Positions 36,452 to 47,362 are shown, numbered from the stretch's first letter. The stretch is DNA of 64,000 nt from Paramacrobiotus metropolitanus (GCF_019649055.1 NW_026570256.1:930001-994000), one strand, 5' to 3'. Notes: generated by a model not told the origin, from the sequence alone. Numbers and translations are program-made.

Positions 36452-36995
36452 TACGGATGTAGTTAACAAGCTGAGCACGGATGAATATTTGGCTTACGAC
36501 TAGGTACTGTAAATAAGTGAGTTAGGATCTGTTGTTACTAGTAGTCGCAGAATTACGTCGCAGTATTACTGTTTAGTGAACTGGGCTGCGAGATTGACCG
36601 AACTATTGATACAGCTCAGTGCATTGGCCCGCAAGGTGCGACAGTGATCAAGTGAAATACTGCAAGAAACGCAGAGGCAAAGCCGAAGCTGTTTACTGTT
36701 TGAGTTAACTATGTAAGACCACTATAATGTGACCGTGGTAACAGACTAGCCCATGTTAGCCCTGTGGCATCCATGGTAACAAGCTTTTGAGTGACCACTG
36801 GGCTTGAGGTTCTGAATATTGCCAACAACAATTGGTCTTAGATCAACCCCTAGACCTAGAGGTTTTTAGAACATTTTAAAGCAGGAAAATCGGATGAATA
36901 GAAGCTGAGATTACCGCGGTCTAACAGCAGAGGCCAAACACCTGCAAGAGATGTTTAGTATTCATATAACCAGTCTACGGAGGACTACATCCGTA
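36452..36995. mobile_element. short TIR element, copy IV
   Basis: A 544-bp copy with TACGGATGTAGT at the left and ACTACATCCGTA at the right. It contains a hairpin (36663-36698) whose stem has two mismatches. Confidence 0.7.
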
Positions 36996-37896
36996 ATAAT
37001 AATCTAGTAACTACTTGGGTGGCGCCTGGTTTTGGCTTTTTTCGTATATTTAGCGCTTCGATTCGGTGGTCGAAGCGCGTTGCGTTGTTTAAATCTTAAT
37101 ATTTTGCATGAACTACTACAAATACTTAGTTTGAAGCGAGGTCCGAAGTCGAGGCGTGTAGGCCCACATACACCACTGCAGGCCCACCACCATATTTTTA
37201 TTTCTGTAATTTTGAAGTACTGTATTGGAAAACAGACGAATGCTGAATTTAACGGTAGTGGACAAATAGGGGGTCATTTTATGTCCTAAATTATACAATC
37301 GTTAAAAAGTTCGATAATAAAGGGACAATAACGGTAGTGACAAATAAGGGGTCATTTTATGTCTTAAATCCGCAACCAGCTTCGTGGCGTTACGGCGCAT
37401 AATTTTATGAGGTTTGTGGAAAACATTTGCTTTTTTTACGCATCGAGGTCGGTGAGCGAGGTGCGCCCTGTACAGCATGGACAAAAAAACGCATAATCCC
37501 ACCCACAGCATTCCGAACGCATGCGGCGCAGTTGCGCTGTACGACGCAGCTAAAATATCCGGTTGTCGTATAAGTGCACTTGCCACATGCGTACGGATAT
37601 CTGGGTGTGGAGTTATGCGTCTTTTTATAGTCCTCACACCGGAAATAATAAGCAGTTAATATTGTTAACAATACTTTGCTTTACCGAAATGGAAGCGATA
37701 TCTGAAGCCGAGGCTGTCAGGCCCATGGCAACAATTTGTTTTTTGAGGCACCTGCTTCTCCCTTGAGGCGCATCGGGTCGGCAATAGCGCAACATCACCC
37801 GCTTCGTTGCGACGATTCTGGCGCACTTTACCGCGTCAAAATCGGCCTACCCGTTCGTCCAAACATAATTTTCTTAGCAAAGGCCGTCACGGCTGT

Positions 37897-38415
37897 TACG
37901 GATGTAGTTAATATTAATAACAAGCTGAGCACGGATGAATATTGGCTTACGACTATTCAGAAAATTCTGTGTCATAACATTAGAATGTCAACCCGTTTAT
38001 TGGAGGCTAGCAAAATGAGAAACACAAAGGCTGAAAGATTAGACGCTAGTAATCTAACCGTGCATTCGTTTGATCATTTTTTAATCTGAACGTGGACTGC
38101 AGGAAACGCAGAGGCGAAGCCGAAGCTGTTTCCTGTTTAAGTTAACTAATCGTAAGTACACTGTAATGTGACCGTGGTAACAGAATAGCCCATGTTAGCT
38201 CTATGGCATCCATGGTAACAAGCTTTTGAGTGACCATTGGGCTTGAGGTTCTGATTATTGGCAACAGCGATTGGTCTTAGATCACCCGCTAGACCTAGAG
38301 GTTTTTAGAACATTTTAAAGCAGGAAAATCGGATGAATAGAAGCTGAGATTACCGCGGTCTAACAGCAGAGGCCAAACACCTGCAAGAGATGTTTAGTAT
38401 TCATATAACTACGGT
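37897..38415. mobile_element. short TIR element, copy V (right end truncated)
   Basis: The left end TACGGATGTAGT is intact. The right end stops at GTATTCATATAACTACGG without the terminal ACATCCGTA. Confidence 0.65.
38100..38135. other. array hairpin 4 with a compensated base pair
   Basis: The stem is CAGGAAAC / GTTTCCTG, against CAAGAAAC / GTTTCTTG in copies 1 and 2. Both sides changed together, so pairing is kept. Confidence 0.7.
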
Positions 38416-38419
38416 ATTG

Positions 38420-39020
38420 TACTACTAGTACTAACCGGTTTAAAAAGCGCGCCAGCCAAGAGAGCAGTACTAGTATCGTACTGTACGATCGCACGACTAC
38501 TAATACATTATTATTTTTACTTTAATACGGTAGCTTCGCAAGTTAAATACCAACTTTTTTGGTACGTATCGTCATGGGCCAAGGCCTTGTCTGAAACCGT
38601 TTTGTGACAAACCGTCTTGCGACAAACATAACGAATTCGGGGAGCAGCATCATAACTCTAATTTTAACCTATTCTTGCTCAATTTCGTAACCTCCCACTT
38701 TTACTTCAATTATGGGGAACAGTGGAAGGATTAAGCTTTAGAGGGAGTGAAAAATAATGGTTTGTGTAATTTACGTATTGTATAATGGTCCTTTTTCGCT
38801 GTAGTAACTTTTGCAGTGTAGTACCCAGGTAATACTCGTATAAGTACTTAAGTTACTTAACGGTAACGTATGGTAAAGGTATTTCCGGTACATAATAAAC
38901 TTCATATTAATTTTCCTTCGTTTCGTTTTCATTGTATTAGGCTGGCATGTGCTATGTGCATCGAGCTTGCATAATCTGAATTAATAGCACCAGAAAGACG
39001 CTTAAGGATCTATAAAGTGT
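38420..39020. other. no gene recognised
   Basis: AT-rich spacer between the array and the 3' end of the FAD oxidase. Nothing supportable. Confidence 0.5.
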
Positions 39021-39025
39021 ACGTA

Positions 39026-42000
39026 TCATGCGCAATTTTCAGACAGTTCCACATCTTCACTGCCGACACACATTGTACAGGTAAACATTCCGCGTGGATC
39101 GACATGTCGTTTAATACTCAGCAACCGATCGTAATTGCTGCCAAAGGAAGCGCGCTGCCAGTTCGGCTCATCTATCCACACTTCATTGGAATACACACCG
39201 GAATCGGGGTAAATATCCCTCCACACTTGCAACCCATCATTCAGTGCCGTTTTCTTCGCGGTGATCGCCGCCTCGGATGTTGCAGCATCCCAGCTGGTGA
39301 CTAGAAATGCCACCCAAGCCGTGCTACGCCATGCTGGCGACACCGACGACTCTTGAGTGGAGCGATGCTGATTGCGCACAGCGCTGCCAGCCACCATCAA
39401 AGCATCCACGCCCGCGGAAAAACCGTTCTTTATCGCTCCGGCTACAAGGGTCCGGGCGAGAGTGCGTGGCTCAGTCAGGGCGGATTCCGGGATTAAACGT
39501 GTACCTAACAGCAGACGCGCACCGGCACTGTAGCCTTTAAACTGCGGAATGGTGGCAATCCACGCTAGCCAATCCTGCAAAAATTACACCAATTTAATGA
39601 CAAATTCCAGTCATTATTGTACACATTAGGACACATTCAGACCAACAGATCAGCCAATAAAATTTTAAGGAAAGTCGACGCCCACTCTGGCCATGCATAC
39701 AGCCGATTACGATTATCTGTCTTCGCTCAAAAACCGGTTTTTCTGCCCGATGTGTCGAGTGATTCTTATACGTACTTTTATACACGGACTCGTAATCACG
39801 TATGAAAGCGGAATTACCTAGCTGTGAAAAAGATTACAGTACCTATCCTAAATTATTGCACTTTACGCACACATGTTCGTTAATTTGAACGTAACCTTTA
39901 CATGGTGCACACTGCACAGTGCACGTATGACGTACTGTAGTGGCTCGCACATCTTGAACCACAGAGTTGGTGTACGGGAAAAACGTGCATCCAGTGTACA
40001 CACTCTAACAGGGCCAAACGCACGATTCGCAGTTGGTGTGCATTGATAAATTTCTGATGTTTCACAACATCTGGTCTGGAGAACCTTCTTGAATTTTAAA
40101 AAAATTAGAGCTCTAACAATTAATAACTATGTTTATGCTCAAAAGCAGCCATTAACTTAAGTCTTTGCCGTCAGCTCGAATTCTAGCGCTGATTTGTTGT
40201 GGTTTTTGGGGTGCTCCTGCAGTGTGAGGGGTACGTTCAGCGTCCACATGCTGCAGCTATAGAACAATTCGAGCTCTCAAATACAGATCTTTTCTTTCTA
40301 AGGTGAATTACAATTTTAATGAAAATGCTTAATTAATTGGACAGATTCAGAAGGAGTGTTCATGTTGAAGTCAAAATCAAGCATCATTTCGCCGCCGTGC
40401 ATTTTGCCCGGTTAGAGTGTGTATATTGGATGCACTTTTTTCCCGTACACGAACTCTGTGGTTCAAGATGTGCGAGCCACTACAGTACCTGAAAACCGCC
40501 GAAATGTTGAGAATATGTTCCGGCAGTAGCGAATGGTCCGATATAAAGGTCTTCCTTAGATGCTACGAAACCAACCAACTCTTCTCTTAGAGCTTCCATG
40601 GGTGCTGCGGCATTCAGTAGATCAGCCGGACTTAAGAACACCAGTGTGAAACCGAAGCGCGGATCAAAAGCCAAGAAGCCACCCCAACCAACCGTATCCA
40701 ATGACGACGAATGGCGTGCCAAAATTTCGAAAATATCCTCCACGTGCTGCGGTAACAACTGTCCCGTTCTGTTTGCATTCAGGATTTCTATGGAATAGGC
40801 AATAAGCCCGTTGGGGAGTGGGTGCAGTTTGTAGGTGACGGACGTGACGATGCCAAAGGTGCCACCGCCGCCGCCGCGTAATGCCCAGAATAGGTCTTTG
40901 TTTTGGCAAGCGTTGGCCGTCAGTAACTGACCGTCTGCGGTGACAACTGTCATCTCCAGGACATTGTCCGAAGCGAGACCAAAGGCGGGTGATAAAAGAC
41001 TGTGGCCGCCGCCCAGAACGTACCCACCGGTCGCACCAACATCCTTGCAGAATCCGCCGACAATACCGTATGTCCGATTAAGGCTGTTCTCAATCTGCAA
41101 CAACAAATTACTTTCTCCCTATAAAAACGTAATTGCAAAAATGTTTTTACAAAAATAGGTATTTCAACAAAAAACAAGTGACTATTTTACAACAAATATA
41201 AATAGTTTTGCTAATGCTGTGCAAATGGTTTTTGCAATAAAACAATTCTATCAATAGAAAATCCAGATCAAATGCGGGCAACAAATAATAAGTTTCGTTA
41301 CCATACCCTTACCACTGTATAGACTTCTCCCCAGGTTTTTCCGCCTCGCACTGTGACAACAGGGCCGCTGTGCCGAGCGCTCTCATCACAACCACTGGCT
41401 GTAAAGGTCATGTTAGTCTGTATCTCTCCCTCAAAATTCCGCATCCAAATCATCAACGCTCCCGGTGCCGTGCTGCGCCCGAGATAATTGTGCCCGGTGC
41501 TCTTCACCACAATTCGTACGCGATGTTCATGCGCGAAAGCCACCGCTTTTTGGATATCTTCCACGCTGTGCGCATCCACGCCGTAGGCCGGAACGCTGCC
41601 GGTTTGACAGCGATCAGCGGGGGTCAGATCGTTTTTCAACGGGCACCGCTGCTCTCCCGCATCCTCCCAGTTAAAGAGGTGCATGCTACCGGGTTTGTTA
41701 ATTAAGTAGCCTTGTTTGTTATAGTTTCTCCGGATATCCTCGCACTGGTTTGAGTCAAACAGCGGGCCATCATAGCACGGAACCGCTGGATTACAAAAAC
41801 GCATCACTGTTTCAAACTGATCAGAGCCACCGTGTCAACAAATAGCAGCGCTTGGCTGTTTTCTCGATAAAAAGATTTTTATAAATTTTTCACGAAAGGT
41901 TTCAATTCAGCACTACATTACGCGCTTTATATACCTGTTGGTGTCGGAATAAGCATGCGCCCGTTAATGCTGGTGTTAAGCGCGTGCCACTGTTCCGCTG

Positions 42001-42080
42001 TTGGCCAACAGGAATTTCCTGGGATGCATCGACACCGAGACCCAACAGTTCTGTTTTCATGTTGTTCGGCAGAGGGGATC
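39026..42080 (-). CDS. FAD-linked oxidoreductase, PCMH/BBE type
   Basis: Flavoprotein oxidase of the vanillyl-alcohol-oxidase superfamily, berberine-bridge-enzyme group. The substrate cannot be read from sequence; relatives oxidise sugars, alkaloids or other alcohols. Exons 41935-42080, 41313-41806, 40489-41094 and 39026-39574 join in phase. The first contains [20 protein letters not shown], typical of the N-terminus of fungal-type secreted members. The second has [11 protein letters not shown], with the His usually linked to FAD. The third has [12 protein letters not shown], with the Cys used for a second FAD link in bicovalent enzymes, then [18 protein letters not shown] and [13 protein letters not shown]. 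The last ends in the BBE motif ([17 protein letters not shown]). A 5' exon with a signal peptide is expected upstream of 42080; a tiny candidate (ATG at 42317) is not in phase, so the start is unresolved. A MITE lies in the last intron. Confidence 0.88.
39936..40484. mobile_element. 549-bp MITE with ~90-bp inverted ends in the FAD oxidase intron
   Basis: Left end TGTAGTGGCTCGCACATC and right end GATGTGCGAGCCACTACA are inverted, and pairing continues for about 90 bases with few mismatches (GTGTACGGGAAAAA, GTGCATCCA, ACACACTCTAAC). A 4-bp GTAC flanks both sides (39932-39935, 40485-40488). There is no ORF, so it is non-autonomous. Confidence 0.88.
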
Positions 42081-42575
42081 CTACAGAGTAGAATATTCTG
42101 TGGTTGTATCAACCCTCGCTCAGTTCTTGGTACGCAAGACACGAAGTATTAGTCAGCACTTACAGTGATTCACTGCCAACCGCTGCTAACAGCCATAAAC
42201 AAAACGTCTGCAGCAAAAAATCAGATTCAATGTTAACGAGCAACGTTAAAAGTAAACTATTCCTACCAGTTACCGATTCAACAGTGTGCGTTTACGACTT
42301 ACCAGCAACCAGACCATTGTGGCAAGATGGAAGTTACTGACACAGAAGAACCCGGTTTCACATATTTCACTCAAACAAAGAAGGGATAAAAACGTGTACC
42401 AGCTTTACAATTTAACTTGCGCTGTTGACCCACTAGTTTTATTGAACTTTGCTGCATGCACTCAGGTATGGTTTGCAACAGACGTGAGTCAACGGCGGAC
42501 AGTGGTTTTACGGTTCTTTGCGGATGTTCATGTCCGGTTACATGTCCTGTGATGCCCATGCATGTGCTGATGAGT

Positions 42576-42618
42576 GGCTCTATCGTGTTGGTTATCATAA
42601 TGCCAACACGATAGAGCC
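42576..42618. other. perfect 16-bp hairpin
   Basis: GGCTCTATCGTGTTGG is followed by 11 bases and its exact complement. It lies between the divergent FAD oxidase and chitinase genes. Confidence 0.7.
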
Positions 42619-42624
42619 CAACAT

Positions 42625-43235
42625 TAATGTGCCTGTATAAAGCATTAAACAGTATACGGAAGTGGTATAAGGCTGCATTTTCATCAGGTGGTCTTGTACT
42701 CTTGTATGCTGAGCGTGAGAATTCTTACTCCTATCGTGAGATCTGACAGACTGGACTTACAGTCTGTAGAAAAGAGGACACGGTACAAACGTCTGTGCTA
42801 CGTACATACCTCGTGAAATGGAACCGGTTTATCTGCAATCTGTATCAGCTCACCACTTTCACCGCTGTACGCAGCGCTACCGCTACTTTGCCTTTCTATC
42901 TTCGATTGCGAACCGCTACTGTATCAGTTACGAGTATCATCGTCTTGAACGCAAAGGCAAACCATAGGTGGAAAACGGGACATTTTTGTTTACTGGCTGT
43001 TCAACATGTGATACCTGGACGAGCGTTTCCACTGCAGTATACACATAATTATTATTATTGTAGCGTGCACTTGCTGTATCACTCACCACAATCTTTTGAA
43101 AAAAGATCAAGGTCGCTGATATCCTGCACCGGAAAGCGGAAACCGTATAAATGGCGCTCATTTGCTGTGTGCGGTTAGTAGCTCCTACTACATTTTATTC
43201 TGGTCGCCATTGTGGGAATCGCAACGACGTAACGG
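42625..43235. promoter_or_regulatory. upstream region of the chitinase gene
   Basis: No coding exon is seen. ORFs here lack any domain pattern. By position it holds the plus-strand chitinase promoter. Confidence 0.3.
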
Positions 43236-43238
43236 AAA

Positions 43239-44204
43239 ATGGATTTCGTGGTGGGCATCCTCCTGCTGAGTGCGGTACGTGATTCAATAAAAACTTGCTA
43301 ATTTTTTCCGGGTGTCTGTGAAAAAACCATGTAATTATGCCGATCGTAACGAAAGAAGAGTGCCTGTCGGGCAGTACTTAAGCTATTATAAGTGTATTTC
43401 TGTAAAAACGTACATACTTGTACAAAAGAAACACTCTACAGATAATCACTAAACTGTTTGTTTGTAAATTTAAAAAAAATTTAATCTAGTTGCTGATGAG
43501 GTATATAGGTTTTCAAGTGGAATTTAATTAACGACTACATCTGTTATCATGGTTTTCGTATGCTCTTACATTTCCTGCAGGTTTACAGCGTTCAAGCGGG
43601 GAATCTGATTACACGCGATGAGTTCCAAAGGGCAGTGACAACCATCGGTTACTGGCGCTACAAACCGCCCACGGATGAACAGTATGAGCTAATTATGCGC
43701 GATGCCGGACCCAAAGGCAAGATCACCACCAAACGGGAACTGGCCATGTTCCTTGCCAATGTATTCCACGAAAGCGAAGGCATGGGGGCCACGGAAGAGC
43801 GAGGACCCAGTGGACCGTATGGGAACTACGTACCGTATGAGAAGAACCCCAACAACCCGGAGCTAAAGTATCACGGGCGCGGTTACCTAATGCTGCGCGG
43901 CTACTGGGCGTATAAGGAAGCCTCACAAGGACTGTACGAGGACAATCGACTGGTGGAGAACCCGGAGCTGGTAAAGGATGCGCCGGCTGCGTGGGACACC
44001 GCGTTCTGGTTCTGGGCCAACAAAGTGCACAACCAGCCCGGTATTGCTGATGGAAAATTCGGTGTCTCAACCAAGGCGATTACCGGTGGCCGGGAATGTC
44101 AGGAGTACGAAGAAATGCCAGAGAGATTGGACATCTACACGAAATTGTTGAGAATCTTCGGTGTGGAAGAGACCGCCAATTATGCTGGATGTTTTAGCGA
44201 ATAA
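43239..44204 (+). CDS. secreted GH19 chitinase-like protein
   Basis: Glycoside hydrolase family 19, which hydrolyses beta-1,4-GlcNAc bonds of chitin by inversion. Exon 1 (43239-43274, MDFVVGILLLSA) and exon 2 (43581-44204) join in phase 0 across GCG|GTACGT and TTTCCTGCAG, giving 219 residues. Residues 1-18 form a signal peptide. The catalytic acid is probably Glu76 in FHESEGMG and the second Glu probably Glu99 in YVPYE, at nearly the spacing of plant enzymes. YHGRGYLMLRGYWAYKEA corresponds to the family's YYGRGPxQLTxxxNY, and AWDTAFWFWANKV and KAITGGREC to its later motifs. There is no chitin-binding domain. Family 19 is best known from plants and bacteria and is patchy in animals, so ancient transfer is possible; the intron shows it is eukaryotic now. 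Roles in cuticle moulting, feeding or defence are all possible. Confidence 0.9.
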
Positions 44205-44209
44205 CTGGG

Positions 44210-44750
44210 GCTAGACTCATGTTGTTTGCTTGAATCAACATTAGAAAGGCGTCTAGTTTAGAATGCCGCTTGGTGTTTATCTAGATCCACCTTTATCACT
44301 TACCAAAATTATGGGTTCATAGACACCAGTTTTACCTGCTTAATTGGAAATAAAAATGAAGTTTTGTTACCTACTTACTTAAGTAACATAAGGCAGTTAT
44401 TACGAGTAACAGTTACGAGTAACAATACAACTCTACGGCGAACAATTCTGGGGCTATTCCTGGAGAATTTGTGAGACAACGCTGGGTAATCCCATTATTC
44501 CCTTGTCTTCGTTTTAATTTCGAAAGCGCCACCTGAGACCGAGATGATTCCCCTGTTGGTTTGATACTGTTCGTATTGACGATGTACTCAAATATGGCAC
44601 AGACAACTGAGAAAATTTTCTCCCAGTACGATCTGTCGAGACAGCGCGTTAACTATCCATGCTTCCATCAAGTTCATGCCATGATTCAACATACAGTAAT
44701 ATGCTTGAATTGATGCAGTGAGAGTTCTCACACAACTTACTGTCAGCACA
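44210..44750. promoter_or_regulatory. intergenic, upstream of receptor gene 1
   Basis: No exon is supported. It is the start of the first receptor repeat unit. Confidence 0.3.
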
Positions 44751-44753
44751 AGC

Positions 44754-46462
44754 ATGGAGAAGGTAGGCGATTACAGGGAAGAAATTGCTGCCGTGTTTGC
44801 TTGGCAAGAAAGCTGTCTGAGGTTGTTCGGCTTCTTATACGTTCGCAATGAAGCGAGCCTCTTCAAAAAGCTGTACAATGTGAGTGCGGCCAGCATTTTT
44901 TTAATCGGCGGGATCTTTTGCGCAATCACCTACGCGCTTTCTCTTATCTGGCTCATCAAGGATAAAATAACGATGTTTGGCACTCCCTTTTTCCTCATGC
45001 TCTCGTATTTACCATACTTCTTCACGAACATCCGTGCTCTGTTTGTTCTGCTGGAGTGCTGGTGTAAACGCGCCCGCTATATCAAATTACAGCAGCAGGC
45101 CGCTGTTCTTCTTGGTCATCACTCAAGACAAGACCTTTTATTGGCCAAAATGCGCCGATGGAAGCATCTGTCTGTGGTGCTCGGGATTGCTTCGTTTCTA
45201 GCCGTGTTGACCTTTGAGGTTGTGGACTGGCTGAGCTGGTTGGATCGCGATCCGCGACGCTGGAATATGGCGTATGATCAGTCATATATGCCCTTACGCA
45301 TTCCAGCATGGTTGTTTATCACTATCTGGGCACTTTTCAATGACTTTCCGTACATTCTCTCACAGCAGCTGTACATCAGTTTACTGTTGTATTCGCGGAT
45401 AATGAAAGAAGCTCTAACTGATATTCACAGCTGTTTACCGGTACGAAATAAGAAGTCATTTGAAGAGGTCACTGGACATCGTGTTGAGGGGAAAACCACA
45501 ATTTCTTACTCGGTAGTAAAAATGCTAAAGCATCGATATTTGGATGTTTTACGCTGTTCTTCGGATTTGAATGATGCATTTGGAAATTCGCTGTTCGTTA
45601 TTTACGGATTGGACTTGCTGGGCATGTGCGGGTTCGTCGCAGCGATAGCAGCCAATGGGGAAACGCAGTTTTCGGCGTACTTGGTGAATTACGTCAGTGT
45701 GGTCGTGTTTTGTGCGTATATCAGCTGCATGGGGCTGATGGCTGGAATGCACGAAGAGGTGACTTTGCACAGCTAACAAACGCCGCTAAATACATCTGTT
45801 AATTCATACGAGTAAACGATACGACAAATATTCGTGCATATCGTAAACCCGTAAGTGTAATGCGGACATTATTACCTAACCGTAAAACGCTTTAAGGTTT
45901 CATGGTTGTAGTGCGAAGCACTTGGTCTGGCGTTATATGAAGCAATGGAGCAGGCAGAAACTGGTTCACAAACGGCAGTCTTTCAGGTATGACATACTGT
46001 CAAGTTGTACTTACATGACGATACTTACTAAAGGCTATTACACTGTCAGGTAGATCTTATTTTTCCGAATGCGGCTGCTTAAAGTTAACAGAAAACTTAC
46101 CCTAATTAAATCCTCGTTTCGTACGGCTTAGCTGGAATCATATATGGGCAGCTTCATTACGCTGGTTCGTGATCATCCTGTAGTATTCAGGGGTGCCGAT
46201 ATTTTCCGTGTTACGCGCAGTTTTCTTGTCGGCGTAAGTACCACGTTAAACTTATAGAACTGGCACGTGCAAACAAGTAGTTGCTTTGCAGACCGTGACC
46301 TTTATCATATCATCTACAATTGTGCTTAGCGAGGTTCTGGAACGGACAAAGAGCACCGAGGAGACGGCAGGCAACCGTAATTTCAGCTGTCATGCCGACA
46401 ATGCCACGGCTGCTCTCATGTATTCACAAGGAATTCATCTGCATTGTAATTCACGATTGTAG
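44754..46462 (+). CDS. gustatory-receptor-like seven-pass protein, copy 1 (type I)
   Basis: Four exons: 44754-45758, 45912-45986, 46132-46233 and 46292-46462, all phase 0, 450 residues. The ATG was chosen because the paralogues also begin MEK-x-x-DY. Exon 1 holds six hydrophobic spans, near SIFLIGGIFCAITYALSL, PFFLMLSYLPYFF, LGIASFLAVLTFEVV, WLFITIWALFNDFPYIL, LFVIYGLDLLGMCGFV and VNYVSVVVFCAYISC. Exon 4 holds the seventh (TVTFIISSTIVLSE), in the place of the TYxxxxxQF helix of insect gustatory receptors. The three 3' phase-0 introns also fit that family. The tail after helix 7 has NFS and NAT sequons, expected if the C-terminus is outside. Probably a ligand-gated channel-type chemoreceptor; the ligand is unknown. 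Confidence 0.75.
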
Positions 46463-46469
46463 CAGTTTT

Positions 46470-47170
46470 GAAAGTTTTATCCGAAAGCGGTGTGTCATTT
46501 TTTAATGCTGTTGTAGCCGCTGATGTCCGTAAATACGGCAAAAACTCAGGCCAACCAGAGCGCTTCAACTTTCCTACTTTTCCTGGCTCTGTCTTCATAC
46601 TCTCGAATTTATACAACCACAACAATCTGTTAAATCTCATGAGCTTAGTAAAACTACTCTATAAAATTAGGTGTATTATGCTTCCTAAAACGCGGATTTC
46701 TCTGTCGCGCTGCTTGATTTCGCGGCTCGCCATTCCTTTAACATTGTATTGTGGATTCCTATGCTGCTACCAGAATCGTGACTGATACAAGTCAAACAAT
46801 TCAGCCAGGATTAAAAGATCTCAAGTTGCGGTGTCGGTTGGGGAAATGGACAACTGCCGCTCTGCACTACCGAATTAAGCAGTCTGTATACGCTTACTCC
46901 CACGACTCTCCTATCTGAAAGGTGTAAGTGGTGTAACTTGAGCCTAAAGGGAAAACTGTCACACTATCTTAGTTTTGAAAACATCCGTGGAGACAAACAT
47001 TGTTTGAGTGAATGCTCGAAATTTTCATTAACTTCAGACTATCCGTATATTCGTAAACGGGCCGCTTAGATTAAGTGGGCTTGGTTAATAGTATTACAGC
47101 TCCAGTATATTACCCTGTACTCGCCTCTAGGCAGTTACGCCGCCTGGGTTTAGCACTGCACCCCAAAAGT
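46470..47170. other. 3' flank of receptor copy 1
   Basis: Non-coding. It is similar to the 3' flank of copy 2 (50.0-50.7 kb): both contain GCCAGGATTAAAAGATC. It is therefore part of the duplicated unit. Confidence 0.55.
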
Positions 47171-47179
47171 TGGAGTAGT

Positions 47180-47362
47180 TATTTTTCGTGATGCGATCCA
47201 TTTTACAGAAGCTTGCATCACTCGAAGTGAAGTGGCAGAATTTTAGCGCTACCCCGCAATATCATACATGATACAGATATGCCCAACTGTAGCACTCGTG
47301 TCGCCAATGCCACGGCAATCCTTTAAACCTTCGCAGATATATCACAAGTTTTCGGAATATGT
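47180..47362 (+). pseudogene. receptor relic: promoter and last-exon tail only (type II)
   Basis: CATTTTACAGAAGCTTGC near 47207 matches the sequence just upstream of the ATG in copies 3 (CATTTTACAAAAGCTTG) and 5 (CATTACACAAAAGCTTGC). Only about 80 bases later, CCAATGCCACGGCAATCC ... ATCACAAGTTTTC matches the end of exon 4 of copy 3. The whole body of the gene is missing. The following 200 bases match the 3' flank of copy 3 (52686-52870). Confidence 0.65.

Larger units (their letters stand above)
32268..37866. repeat. GGCCCATGGCAACAATTTG module, five dispersed copies
   Basis: About 150-bp copies lie at 32270-32430, 34453-34600, 35866-36010, 36268-36430 and 37720-37866. Each runs from GCCCATGGCAACAATT to AAAATCGGCC and CCCGTTCG. 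Plus-strand translation gives similar peptides (MEAHGNN ... RVKIGLPVRPN) in four copies, but the 35866 copy has a stop and the minus strand is also open. A dead coding fragment or a chance open frame are both possible. Confidence 0.7.
31470..38420. repeat. 7-kb array of nested non-coding repeats
   Basis: Five kinds of block recur in the same order: a start block (TACGGATGTAGT ... GAGCACGGATGAATA), a hairpin (CAAGAAAC ... GTTTCTTG), a block AGCCCATGTTAGCCCTATGG ... GACCACTGGGCT, an end block (GTATTCATATAACCAG ... ACTACATCCGTA), then a CCTAAGAAA satellite and a GGCCCATGGCAACAATTTG block before the next start. Start blocks lie at 32448, 34632, 36452 and 37897, with a relic near 31475. I see no real gene. 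Confidence 0.8.

Noticed and set aside
31470-38420. CRISPR-like array
   Set aside because: The repeats are long, uneven and nested, with transposon ends and no regular spacers. The genome is eukaryotic.
42795-43178. 127-codon ORF before the chitinase gene
   Set aside because: No homology pattern, no splice sites and unlike composition. Likely chance.
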